DNA of 64,000 nucleotides. It comes from an uncultured Collinsella sp. Its GTDB lineage: Bacteria > Actinomycetota > Coriobacteriia > Coriobacteriales > Coriobacteriaceae. The notes beneath the pieces were generated by a model that saw nothing but the letters and a program-made list of their open reading frames with translations, ran no database searches and had not been told where the DNA came from. This document shows positions 37,526-45,136 of the stretch, one piece after another (positions within the stretch are counted from its first letter, which is position 1; each line of letters starts with the position of its first letter). The position numbers were made by a program, and so were the translations under genes. Location of the stretch: assembly GCA_934667065.1 (NCBI GenBank), contig CAKULD010000002.1, positions 286,430 through 350,429 on the forward strand, written 5' to 3'.

Positions 37526-37651
37526 GGCGATACCTCCTTAGAAGTCATCGTACCCATAACTCGCATCGCGGGGCACGCGCATCGTCGGCGTTTGTCCCAC
37601 ACAGCGCTTGCCTCACACAACGGCGCTTGCCCCACACGCCCGGCACTTTGC

Positions 37652-37690
37652 AAAAGGGGGCGCCCCGCCGGTTGGCAGAGCGCCCCTTTA
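37652..37690 (-). terminator. Terminator after ygeW
   Basis: On the minus strand AAAGGGGCGC and GCGCCCCCTTTT form a hairpin about 20 bp beyond the stop. Confidence 0.75.
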
Positions 37691-37712
37691 CATGGTTTAC
37701 CTCAGCCCAGCA

Positions 37713-38915
37713 TTAGGCCTGGAACCAACGGGCGGTGTTGCGCTCGTCGAGGGCCTTGAGGGTAGCGGCCGGATCGGCAACCTTCTGCAGGAACATCATG
37801 GCTGCGATGGCGTACGGCTTGTAGCTGGCCTCCTTGTACATGCCCACGCGGTGCATGTCGAAGACGTCGGCGTTGACCTCACCGTGCTCGCAGGAGACAC
37901 CGGAGATGTCGGCGGGCAGCGGGTGCATAAAGATGGTGTCCTGGCCGTTGGCGGTCTTCTCCATGAGCTCGGTCGTGGAGCACCAGTCCTGATGGGTGGC
38001 GTTCTGAGCGAGCAGCTCCTTCTCGAGCGCGGCGATGCCGGCGTCGTCGCCCTCGGCGTACAGGTTGGTGCGCTTCTCCATGGCGGCAAACGGAGCCCAG
38101 CTCTTGGGGATCACGATATCGGCGCCCTCGAAGGCCTCGGCCATGGTGTTGACTTGCTTAAAGGTGGTGCCGGACTCGGCGGCGTAGCCCTTGGCGCGCT
38201 CGACGACCTCGGGCATGAGGTCGTAGCCCTCGGGGTGAGCCAGGGTGACGTCCATACCAAAGCGGGGCAGCAGGCTGATCAGCGACTGCGGGCAGGACAG
38301 CGGCTTGCCGTAAGAGGGCGAGTAGGCCCAGGTAACGGCAACCTTCTTGCCCTTGAGGTTCTCGAGGCCGCCAAACTCGTTGATGAGGTAGAGCATGTCG
38401 GCAGAGGACTGCGTGGGGTGATCGGAGTCGGACTGCAGGGAGATGAGCGTGGGACGGTGATCCAGAACGCCGTCCTCGTAGGCCTGCTGGACAGACTCGG
38501 AGACCTCGGCCATGTAGGCATCGCCCTTGCCGATGTACATGTCGTCGCGGATGCCGATGACGTCGGCCATGAAGGAGATCATGGTAGCGGTCTCGCGGAC
38601 GGTCTCGCCGTGAGCGATCTGGGACTTCTTCTCGTCCAGGTCCTGCAGCTCAAGGCCAAGCAGGTTGGCTGCCTTAGAGAAGGAGAAGCGCGTACGGGTG
38701 GAGTTGTCGCGGAACAGGGAGACGGCCAGACCCGAGTCGAAAATCTTGGACGAAACGTTGTTCTCGCGCAGCTCACGCAGGGCGTCGGCGACGATGTAGA
38801 GCGCCTTGAGCTCATCGGTGGTCTTATCCCAGGTGTGCAGGAAGTCGCTGCCGTACATACCCTTAAAATCGAGGCCGTTCAGCTGCTCGACGAGCTCGGT
38901 AAACTTAGCGTCCAT
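37713..38915 (-). CDS. ygeW: Knotted carbamoyltransferase YgeW
   Basis: The 400-aa protein belongs to the aspartate/ornithine carbamoyltransferase fold: NSTRTRFSFSKA (phosphate-binding STRTR, residues 72-76), SLQSDSDHPTQSSADMLYL (HPxQ) and FMHPLPAD. The length and the extra N-terminal segment match YgeW. In purine-degradation and selenium-linked clusters it is thought to transfer a carbamoyl group to or from a ureido intermediate such as 2,3-diureidopropionate. The frame continues 5' of ATG 38915 without a ribosome site, while AAAGGA lies 8 nt before this ATG. Confidence 0.92.
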   Translation of the reverse strand: MDAKFTELVEQLNGLDFKGMYGSDFLHTWDKTTDELKALYIVADALRELRENNVSSKIFDSGLAVSLFRDNSTRTRFSFSKAANLLGLELQDLDEKKSQIAHGETVRETATMISFMADVIGIRDDMYIGKGDAYMAEVSESVQQAYEDGVLDHRPTLISLQSDSDHPTQSSADMLYLINEFGGLENLKGKKVAVTWAYSPSYGKPLSCPQSLISLLPRFGMDVTLAHPEGYDLMPEVVERAKGYAAESGTTFKQVNTMAEAFEGADIVIPKSWAPFAAMEKRTNLYAEGDDAGIAALEKELLAQNATHQDWCSTTELMEKTANGQDTIFMHPLPADISGVSCEHGEVNADVFDMHRVGMYKEASYKPYAIAAMMFLQKVADPAATLKALDERNTARWFQA

Positions 38916-39072
38916 GTAAATATCCTTTCCAAAGATGAAACGATCGCAATGAGTAGATGTGCTCCGGCATGCGCGTGTGGCTAGAACATGCAGAGCGCTA
39001 TGACGAGGACCCGCTACCGTCGAGGAAGCATGGGAGATAACGACCGCGGGCCCCAAGTCAACAGGGGGGGTG

Positions 39073-39097
39073 CCGGGGACACAAGCTGTCCCCGGCT
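39073..39097. repeat. 10-bp perfect hairpin between ygeW and ygeY
   Basis: GCCGGGGACA and TGTCCCCGGC close a 5-nt loop. It lies just past the ygeY stop (minus strand), without a T-run, and could be a weak terminator or attenuator. It resembles the GTCCCC repeats elsewhere. Confidence 0.5.
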
Positions 39098-39118
39098 CAA
39101 CAAGATCGAGGAATGGGA

Positions 39119-40504
39119 CTAATCGATCTTGTTGTTGGTCAGACCGGCGCGGAACACGGTGGCGTCGCCATCGGCCTGGCTCGGATCGTAGAGGTTCAGG
39201 GCAGCCACATACATGGCGGCAGCGGTGACCAGGTCGTCCTTGTAGGTGACCTCGTTGGGAGCGTGAGCCTGAGACTCGGCACCCGGGCCAAAGCCGACGC
39301 AGGGGATGCCATAGCGGCCCTGGATGGAAACGCAGTTCGTGGAGAAGGTCCACTTGTCGCACAGCGGACGACCGGTGCGCTTGTCCATGCTGGGCTCGCA
39401 GCCGATGCGCTCGTCACCGAACATGGCCTTGTGGGCGTCGACGAGGGCCTTGACGTGCGGAGCGGTCTCCTTGTTGATCCACGTGGGGAAGTAAGCCTCG
39501 GTCTCGTAGACCTCGCCGGTCCAGGACGGACGATCGTACATGTACATGGAGACCTTCACGTCGTCGCCGTACTTCTTGGCGGCCGGCAGGTTGCGGATCT
39601 CGTCCAGGCAGGATTCCCAGGTCTCACCGGCGGTCATGCGACGGTCGATGGAGATGGCGCAGGAGTCAGCGACAGCGCAGCGGCTGGGGCTGGTGTAGAA
39701 GATCTGGCTGACGGTGCAGGTGCCGCGGCCCAGGAAGCGGGCGTCCTCGAAGTGCTCGGGGTTGTACTTGGGGTCGAGCATCTTGACGAGGCCCTTGATG
39801 TCGGTCGACTCGTCGCAGCCGTTGTTGTTAAGGGCGCGGACGTCGGCGATGATGTCGGCCATCTTGTAGATGGCGTTGTCGCCGCGGTCGGGAGCGGAGC
39901 CGTGGCAGGAGGTGCCGTGAACGTCGACGCGGATCTCCATGCGGCCGCGGTGACCGCGATAGATGCCGCCGTCGGTGGGCTCGGTGGAAATGACGAACTC
40001 GGGCTTAATGCCGTCCTTGTTGTAGATGTACTGCCAGCACATGCCGTCGCAGTCCTCTTCCTGGACGGTGCCGACGACCATGATCTTGTAGCCCTCGGGG
40101 ATGAGGCCCATGTCCTTCATCATCTTGGCAGCGTAGGTAGCAGAAGCCATGCCGCCCTCCTGGTCGGAGCCGCCGCGGCCGTAGATGATCTCGTCGGTCT
40201 CGTAGCCCTCATAGGGATCGGCATCCCAGTTCTCGATGTTGCCGATGCCGACGGTGTCGATGTGAGAGTCGATGGCGATGATCTTGTCGCCCTCGCCCAT
40301 AAAGCCCATAACGTTGCCCAGGCCGTCGACCTTAACCTCGTCATAACCGAGGGCCTCCATCTCGGCCTTGATGCAAGCGACAACCTCGCCCTCCTCGCAG
40401 GACTCAGAGGGGTGGGAGATCATAGCGCGCAGGAAGCGAGTCATGTCAGCACGATGAGACTCAGCAGCAGCCTTGATAGCGTCGAAATCGAGTTCTTTAG
40501 TCAT
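39119..40504 (-). CDS. ygeY: YgeY family M20 metallohydrolase
   Basis: The 461-aa protein is an M20 amidohydrolase linked to selenium metabolism. Metal ligands are in AIDSHIDTVG, YGRGGSDQEGGMASA and TVQEEDCDG, with a dimerisation domain in the middle. It is proposed to hydrolyse N-carbamoyl or ureido-type bonds, adjacent to YgeX and YgeW in the same direction. AAAGG lies before ATG 40504. Gene order YgeX-YgeY-YgeW is the same as in E. coli. Confidence 0.92.
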   Translation of the reverse strand: MTKELDFDAIKAAAESHRADMTRFLRAMISHPSESCEEGEVVACIKAEMEALGYDEVKVDGLGNVMGFMGEGDKIIAIDSHIDTVGIGNIENWDADPYEGYETDEIIYGRGGSDQEGGMASATYAAKMMKDMGLIPEGYKIMVVGTVQEEDCDGMCWQYIYNKDGIKPEFVISTEPTDGGIYRGHRGRMEIRVDVHGTSCHGSAPDRGDNAIYKMADIIADVRALNNNGCDESTDIKGLVKMLDPKYNPEHFEDARFLGRGTCTVSQIFYTSPSRCAVADSCAISIDRRMTAGETWESCLDEIRNLPAAKKYGDDVKVSMYMYDRPSWTGEVYETEAYFPTWINKETAPHVKALVDAHKAMFGDERIGCEPSMDKRTGRPLCDKWTFSTNCVSIQGRYGIPCVGFGPGAESQAHAPNEVTYKDDLVTAAAMYVAALNLYDPSQADGDATVFRAGLTNNKID

Positions 40505-40545
40505 TATTAATAACCTTTCATACGAAGGAATCTACCTGTGAGTTG

Positions 40546-40661
40546 GCGGAGCGATACCTATTTACTCCGCTGCTCGGACAGTCCTGCGCAAGACGGAAAG
40601 CACATTAAGTGCTTTCCTTTGCGTGCGGAACTCGCGACGGAGCAAATAGGTATCGCTCCGC
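40546..40661. repeat. 115-bp nested palindrome between ygeY and ygeX
   Basis: Outer arms CGGAGCGATACCTATTTACTC (40547...) and its near-complement (about 40641-40661) enclose an inner stem GGAAAGCAC-ATTAA-GTGCTTTCC (40597-40619). The whole segment can extrude as a cruciform. It lies between two genes of the same operon; it may be an attenuator or a processed RNA structure. Confidence 0.7.
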
Positions 40662-40735
40662 CTGCCGGGTTCATCCATCTGCAGGACATAGGGGGTCTGA
40701 TAGAAATTTGGCGCGGCGCGTTGCGCCGCCCAGTA

Positions 40736-41950
40736 TTAGCAAGTCGGGTACTCGCCCTCCCAGACGATGCGACGGTACTGATCCGGATCCGTATCGCCCT
40801 CGGTGGAGAAGCAGAGCACGGAGCTCGTCTTGTCCAGGCCGATGAGCTCCTTGAGCTCGGCGTACTCGGGATCGAGCATGAGGGTCTCGACCAGGCCGGT
40901 GGTCACAGCGCCGGACTCGCCGGAGATGACGCGCGGGTCGCCCTTCTCGGGAGCGCCCAGGGTGCGCATGCCGCGAGCGGTTACCCAGTCGGGGCAGGAC
41001 ACGAAGGCGGTGGTGTGGTTGCGCAGGATATCCCAGCCCAGGATGTTGGGCTCGCCGCAGCACAGGCCGGCCATGATGGAGGGCATGTCGCCGTCCACGA
41101 TGCGCGGATCGCCATCGCCGGCGGCAGCACCCTTGTACAGGCAGGCGGCAGGAGCGCACTCGACCACGACGAAGGTGGGCGGGTTATCGGGGTACAGGTT
41201 GGTGAAGTAGCCCACCACGGCGCCGGCCAGCGAACCCACGCCAGCCTGGACAAAGACGTGCGTCGGGCGGTTGATGGCCATCTCGCGCAGCTGCTCGGCA
41301 GCCTCGGAAGCCATGGTGCCGTAGCCCTCCATGATCCAGGACGGGATCTTCTCGTAGCCCTCCCAGGCGGTGTCCTGAACGATGACGCCGCGCTCGCAGG
41401 CGTCGGCCTCGGCGGCGGCCATGCGCACGCACTCGTCGTAGTTGACCTCTTCGATGGTCACCGTGGCGCCCTCGGCGGCGATGTTATCAAAGCGGGGCTT
41501 GGTGGAACCCTTGGGCATGTGCACGACGGCCTTCTGGCCCAGCTTGTTGGCAGCCCATGCCACGCCACGGCCATGGTTGCCGTCGGTGGCGGTAAAGAAG
41601 GTAGCCTGGCCAAAGTCCTCGGCCAGCTGATCGGAGGTCAGGTAATCGAAGGTGCAGTCGGCAACATCCTTGCCGGTCTCGTCGGCAATGTAGTTGGCCA
41701 TGGCAAACGAGCCGCCCAGAACCTTAAAGGCGTTGAGGCCAAAGCGATAGCTCTCGTCCTTAACACACAGGTTGGACAGGCCCAAACGCGCGGCCTGGCC
41801 GTCCAGGCGGGCAAGCGGAGTGACGGTGTACTGGGGGAACGACTGGTGGAAGGCGCGGGCCTTCTTCACGTGGTCGAGGCTCATGATTCCCAAGTGCTTG
41901 TCATCGCTCTTGGGCATCGTGTTGCTCGCCCACTGGATCTTATCGGCCAT
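40736..41950 (-). CDS. ygeX: Diaminopropionate ammonia-lyase
   Basis: YgeX cleaves 2,3-diaminopropionate to pyruvate and ammonia using PLP. The 404-aa protein has the PLP Lys in RFGLNAFKVLGGSFA (residue 76), TATDGNHGRGVAW and GVGSLAGAVVGY (phosphate loop). It is first in the ygeX-ygeY-ygeW run. AAGGAG is 8 nt before ATG. In the anaerobic purine pathway it would give pyruvate and ammonia from the 2,3-diaminopropionate arm; this role is known from the family context. Confidence 0.95.
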   Translation of the reverse strand: MADKIQWASNTMPKSDDKHLGIMSLDHVKKARAFHQSFPQYTVTPLARLDGQAARLGLSNLCVKDESYRFGLNAFKVLGGSFAMANYIADETGKDVADCTFDYLTSDQLAEDFGQATFFTATDGNHGRGVAWAANKLGQKAVVHMPKGSTKPRFDNIAAEGATVTIEEVNYDECVRMAAAEADACERGVIVQDTAWEGYEKIPSWIMEGYGTMASEAAEQLREMAINRPTHVFVQAGVGSLAGAVVGYFTNLYPDNPPTFVVVECAPAACLYKGAAAGDGDPRIVDGDMPSIMAGLCCGEPNILGWDILRNHTTAFVSCPDWVTARGMRTLGAPEKGDPRVISGESGAVTTGLVETLMLDPEYAELKELIGLDKTSSVLCFSTEGDTDPDQYRRIVWEGEYPTC

Positions 41951-42042
41951 ACGGTGAACTCCTTAAGTCCTCTCTTGCCGGCCCCCGCATACGCGTTTCA
42001 GCCTGATCCCATTCATACGACTGAACTTTTATGTGGATGCCA

Positions 42043-42108
42043 AACAAAAAGTTTGTTAGTAATGTTCTATCACACTTTTTGGTTGGATAACCTAACAAAT
42101 TGTTTGTT
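42043..42108. promoter_or_regulatory. Pair of AACAAA-N3-TTTGTT operators
   Basis: AACAAAAAGTTTGTT (42043-42057) and AACAAATTGTTTGTT (42094-42108) share the symmetric pattern AACAAA-N3-TTTGTT, centres 51 bp apart, almost five helical turns. They lie in the intergenic region of the divergent ygeX and YheO-type regulator genes. Likely the binding sites of the regulator or another repressor. The -10/-35 elements were not assigned with confidence. Confidence 0.55.
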
Positions 42109-42227
42109 GCCGTAATCGGTACCTTTTCGCCGCCGAACGGTCACATAACGCAGCGATAGCTTCACCATTTGCGAACAAGTGGGGTTTATGGCAAAGTGTG
42201 CCCAAACTAATTTTTAGGAAGGCACCC

Positions 42228-42881
42228 ATGACCCCCGCACAGATTGAGTTTTATAAGCGCCTTGCACACGGTCTGGCGCTCCAATTTGGCCCCAACTGCG
42301 AAGTCGTCGTCCACGATCTGGAAACCGAGGACGTGGACCACTCCATCGTGGTGATCGAAAACGGTCACGTCAGCGGGCGCAAGTTGGGCGACGGCCCCAG
42401 CCATATTGTGTTTGAGTCCATGCACGAGGGCACCACCGACGTACACGACCGCGAGCCGTACCTCACCAAAACCACCGATGGCAAGCTGCTCAAGTCCTCG
42501 ACGATCTTTATCCGCAACGACGAGGGCAAGCCCGTCGGCATTTTGGGCATTAACTTTGACATCACGCTTATGAAGGCTTTTGAGCGCTCGATCGACGCTT
42601 TCACCGGCACCGGCGGCACGGGATACACCGAGCCCGAGCCCATTACCAAAAACATCGGCGACCTGCTCGAGGATCTGCTGCGCGAGTGCGAGCAATATGT
42701 AGGCAAGCCCGCGGCGCTCATGACCAAAGACGAGCGCATTCGCGCCATTGGCTACCTCGACCGTCGCGGCGCCTTCCTCATTTCCAAGTCGAGCGAACGC
42801 GCCTGCGAGTTCTTTGGCATCTCCAAGTACAGCTTCTATAGCTACCTCAACGAGGCCAAGGCTGCGGCCAGCGACAAGTAA
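42228..42881 (+). CDS. YheO-like PAS/HTH transcriptional regulator
   Basis: The 217-aa protein has a YheO-type PAS domain in the first 120 residues (GPNCEVVVHDLETEDVDHSI, then GILGINFDITLMKAFERSI) and a C-terminal HTH with RRGAFLISKSSERACEFFGI. Related DauR-type regulators control D-arginine catabolism. It is divergently transcribed from ygeX, so the local purine or diaminopropionate genes are the likely targets. ATG 42228 has AGGAAGG 5-6 nt upstream. Confidence 0.85.
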   Translation: MTPAQIEFYKRLAHGLALQFGPNCEVVVHDLETEDVDHSIVVIENGHVSGRKLGDGPSHIVFESMHEGTTDVHDREPYLTKTTDGKLLKSSTIFIRNDEGKPVGILGINFDITLMKAFERSIDAFTGTGGTGYTEPEPITKNIGDLLEDLLRECEQYVGKPAALMTKDERIRAIGYLDRRGAFLISKSSERACEFFGISKYSFYSYLNEAKAAASDK

Positions 42882-42963
42882 GAAGTTCGCCGAGTCGCCC
42901 CCCCCTTTTGGGCGCGAGTTCTGGAATGCACGAATCCGAGACTCGGCTGCATAGCAAGTTCCA

Positions 42964-42969
42964 TATAAT
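42964..42969 (+). promoter_or_regulatory. TATAAT -10 element upstream of membrane protein gene
   Basis: A consensus TATAAT is 35 bp upstream of ATG 43004. The region 17 bp upstream of it shows no good -35. Confidence 0.4.
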
Positions 42970-43003
42970 CGATGGGATAAGCATTTCGAAAGGGTGGAAC
43001 AGA

Positions 43004-43990
43004 ATGGCGTTGAGCAAGGCATCGTGCACCGGTCGCGGAGTGACTCCGGCAATTGGTGGACATGTGCACCACATGTTCGATGGAGACGAAGACGATCTGT
43101 TTTCGCTGAGCCTTGATGACGTGATGAGCGACCGCCCTTGGACTGCCGACGAACTCATGGGCGGCGGCGCTCGCCCGTCGAGCCCCGATCCCTCGCTCGC
43201 GCCGAAACCCGCAGCGGCACCTGTGCAATCGCCTGTTTCGGCACCCGTGGCCGCACCGACGCCCACGCCTGCTCCGGCAACCATGCCCGCTCCCCGCCCC
43301 GCAAGCGACCCGTCCGAGACGGCGGCGTTTCTCGCCGCGGCGGCGCAGGGCAAATCGGCCGACAGCACCGTTATGTACAGCGCCCAGCAGCTGCCTATTC
43401 CTGCGGCACGCAAGCCGCCCGTCATGAGGCTCGACGACCCCGCAGGCCATCAGGTCGCCTACGATTCCTGGGCTGCAGCCGATCTGGACGAGACCTCTAC
43501 AGGTATGCCGGCGCTCGACGTTCCGGTTAACCCTCTGTATGCTGCCGATACAAGTGCCGCTCAATACGATAGCGGCGCGGCATATTCCGATTATTCCGAT
43601 GGCTATGCCGGTACCGGTCGTATCGAGACCGAGGATTATGGCACCGCATCGAGCGATTACGTCGACGACTCGTACGCTGCCACGCCTGCACCGGAATATG
43701 ATCAGGAAGCTGTGTCCGCGCCGGCCTACACAAAAAGCACGGGCGAAGAGCGCTTCGCCGATTATTACGCCGAGGAAAAGTCCATGCGTTTCTCGGAGTT
43801 TCCGCAGGCAGTCAAGATTGCCTTTATCGCCATCGTCATTGCCCTGCTCGGCGCCATCGCATTCGAAGGATTCCAGCTGTTCTCCGGTCCCACCGCATCC
43901 GAATCGGCAACGCAGCAACAAGAGAACGACAACGAGCATTTGGACATCAACACCCTCAAGGGCGACCCCAACGACGGGGACGACGAGTAG
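43004..43990 (+). CDS. Pro/Ala-rich single-pass membrane protein, unknown
   Basis: A 328-aa protein with a low-complexity first half (about 80 residues rich in Pro, Ala and Thr after a negatively charged DGDEDDLFSLSLDDV segment), a Tyr/Asp-rich middle, and one membrane segment near residues 270-292 (AFIAIVIALLGAIAFEGFQL). A short acidic tail follows. No signal peptide is evident, so the long N-terminus is probably cytoplasmic. ATG 43004 has AAAGGGTGG about 8 nt upstream; in-frame codons upstream lack a site. I do not recognise the family. Confidence 0.7.
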   Translation: MALSKASCTGRGVTPAIGGHVHHMFDGDEDDLFSLSLDDVMSDRPWTADELMGGGARPSSPDPSLAPKPAAAPVQSPVSAPVAAPTPTPAPATMPAPRPASDPSETAAFLAAAAQGKSADSTVMYSAQQLPIPAARKPPVMRLDDPAGHQVAYDSWAAADLDETSTGMPALDVPVNPLYAADTSAAQYDSGAAYSDYSDGYAGTGRIETEDYGTASSDYVDDSYAATPAPEYDQEAVSAPAYTKSTGEERFADYYAEEKSMRFSEFPQAVKIAFIAIVIALLGAIAFEGFQLFSGPTASESATQQQENDNEHLDINTLKGDPNDGDDE

Positions 43991-44054
43991 CGAGGGCTGA
44001 GGGCGGCTAGAGCGTTTCGCACCTAGCACCAGCTTCTACGTGTTGTTTTGTCAT

Positions 44055-44192
44055 TCGATTACACTTTTCCGAAGTTTTTGACCGTCGGATTTGACACTTT
44101 TCCGTAGTTTCCAGGTGCCTGTTTTGACACTTTTCCGTACTTTTATACGGCTGATTTCGACACTTTTCCGGATGAAGGCCGAATAATTGCCC
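44055..44192. repeat. Four 33-bp tandem repeats
   Basis: The core ACACTTTTCCG begins at 44061, 44094, 44127 and 44160, exactly 33 bp apart. Each core is usually followed by TAGTTT or a variant and preceded by TTTG; 8-12 bp in the middle vary between units. The last unit is degenerate in its second half. Three helical turns between cores would place identical sites on the same DNA face, as for a regulator or iteron protein. Confidence 0.8.
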
Positions 44193-44233
44193 GCAAAATC
44201 AACGCCGTCCACACATCATTTCGCAGGCGGCGC

Positions 44234-44263
44234 TTGATTTCTGTCCACGTGCGTTGATAGACT
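44234..44263 (+). promoter_or_regulatory. Candidate promoter for the leader and 140-aa gene
   Basis: TTGATT (44234-44239) and TAGACT (44258-44263) are 18 bp apart, 7 bp before the first hairpin of the leader. Confidence 0.4.
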
Positions 44264-44270
44264 TCCTCTT

Positions 44271-44383
44271 GCCCGCAAGGAGCGGGCACGTTTTATCCAG
44301 AGTCGGGGTAGAGAGTTGGCTCAACGATCCCGATGCCAACCGGCCAAGAGGCACGGTGGCCCTGCCAACATCGATGAAAGGAG
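44271..44383 (+). ncRNA. S-box-like structured 5' leader (candidate SAM riboswitch)
   Basis: After a hairpin GCCCGC/GCGGGC (44271-44287), the sequence TTATCCAGAG (44293-44302) matches the conserved 5' side of SAM-I riboswitches, followed by a GGGG-AGAG stretch, TTGGC, and GCCAACC. TTTTATC (44291) and GATGAAA (44373) can pair as a closing P1 helix next to the ribosome site AAAGGAG, which suggests translational control. The downstream protein is not a known methionine gene, and P3/P4 are not clear, so the assignment is tentative. Confidence 0.4.
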
Positions 44384-44388
44384 TCCGT

Positions 44389-44811
44389 ATGGACAATTTC
44401 CCTGTGCGCAGCGAGCGCAACTTCCACAATCTGGTCGTCAAACCGAATCACATGCATCTTCTGGATAAGCCGAATGGCTACGCCTCGGCCATGGTCAAGA
44501 GCAGCCTCTCCCACCAGATGCGCTTTACGGTGCAAAAGCTCGAGAAGGAGCTTTACGCCACCGGCAACCCGCATGTGCTGCAGATTAAGCTGCTCGGAGA
44601 CGACTCGCGCGAGCCGTCCAGCTGGGCACTTTTCGCCGACGGTATCTGCATCGCAGACGGCTCGGGAGCATTCGCCCGCGAGCGCTTCTGCGAGGGCGCC
44701 GAGGTGTTCCTTGATCTGTGCCGAGATGCCGTCGACGCGGCCGAGATGCACCAGTGGAGCGAGAGGGAGTACGAGCTGCTGAGTACGGCACGCGGGATTG
44801 CGGGGGTGTAG
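44389..44811 (+). CDS. Hypothetical 140-aa protein behind a structured leader
   Basis: The soluble 140-aa protein starts MDNFPVRSERNFHNLVVKPN and has no membrane segment, signal peptide or cysteine-rich motif. ATG 44389 follows AAAGGAG by 5 nt. The region contains a predicted alpha/beta core with HMHLLDKPNGYASAM and ELYATGNPHVLQIKLLG. No family is recognised. Its leader is S-box-like, so its expression may respond to a metabolite. Confidence 0.7.
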   Translation: MDNFPVRSERNFHNLVVKPNHMHLLDKPNGYASAMVKSSLSHQMRFTVQKLEKELYATGNPHVLQIKLLGDDSREPSSWALFADGICIADGSGAFARERFCEGAEVFLDLCRDAVDAAEMHQWSEREYELLSTARGIAGV

Positions 44812-45136
44812 AAAGAGAAGCCTCTTGACGGTGGCCTCAGCCGGAATGACATGTCGTTCGATGAATGATCTCAACAACGTGGCCGAAGCGCCGCATTTCG
44901 CCTCAAAGGCATTGAGCGATCGGACGGCGTCCAGCATTTCTTTGATATCCCCAATTGATTGTTCCGAGAAAGTCTCTTCATGCCTTCATAATCGCCTTTA
45001 CGAGAAACTTGGAAGAGACAGGCGTCCATATGCCGTCTCTAAACTGATAAGCCGTTCGCGGAAAGAACATTCAGCTAGCGTAGGCCAAAGATATACTGGT
45101 ATCGCTGCAACAATTTATGGAAGATCGGTACCGCCA
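44812..45136. other. Intergenic region before the surface protein gene
   Basis: The frame is open through this stretch but the composition is not protein-like, and no ribosome site precedes earlier starts. A short hairpin (AGAGAC/GTCTCT, about 45013-45039) and a TATACT hexamer at 45092-45097 with a poor -35 are present. Confidence 0.5.

Larger units (their letters stand above)
43991..44388. other. Intergenic region with tandem array and RNA leader
   Basis: The 398-bp region has no gene. It holds four 33-bp tandem units (44055-44192) and, before the next gene, a promoter-like TTGATT-18 bp-TAGACT pair (44234-44263) and a folded leader (44271-44383). Confidence 0.6.

Noticed and set aside
38916..39362. 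N-terminal extension of YgeW to position 39362
   Set aside because: The extension has no homology to carbamoyltransferases; the ATG at 38915 has a good ribosome site and gives the normal N-terminus.
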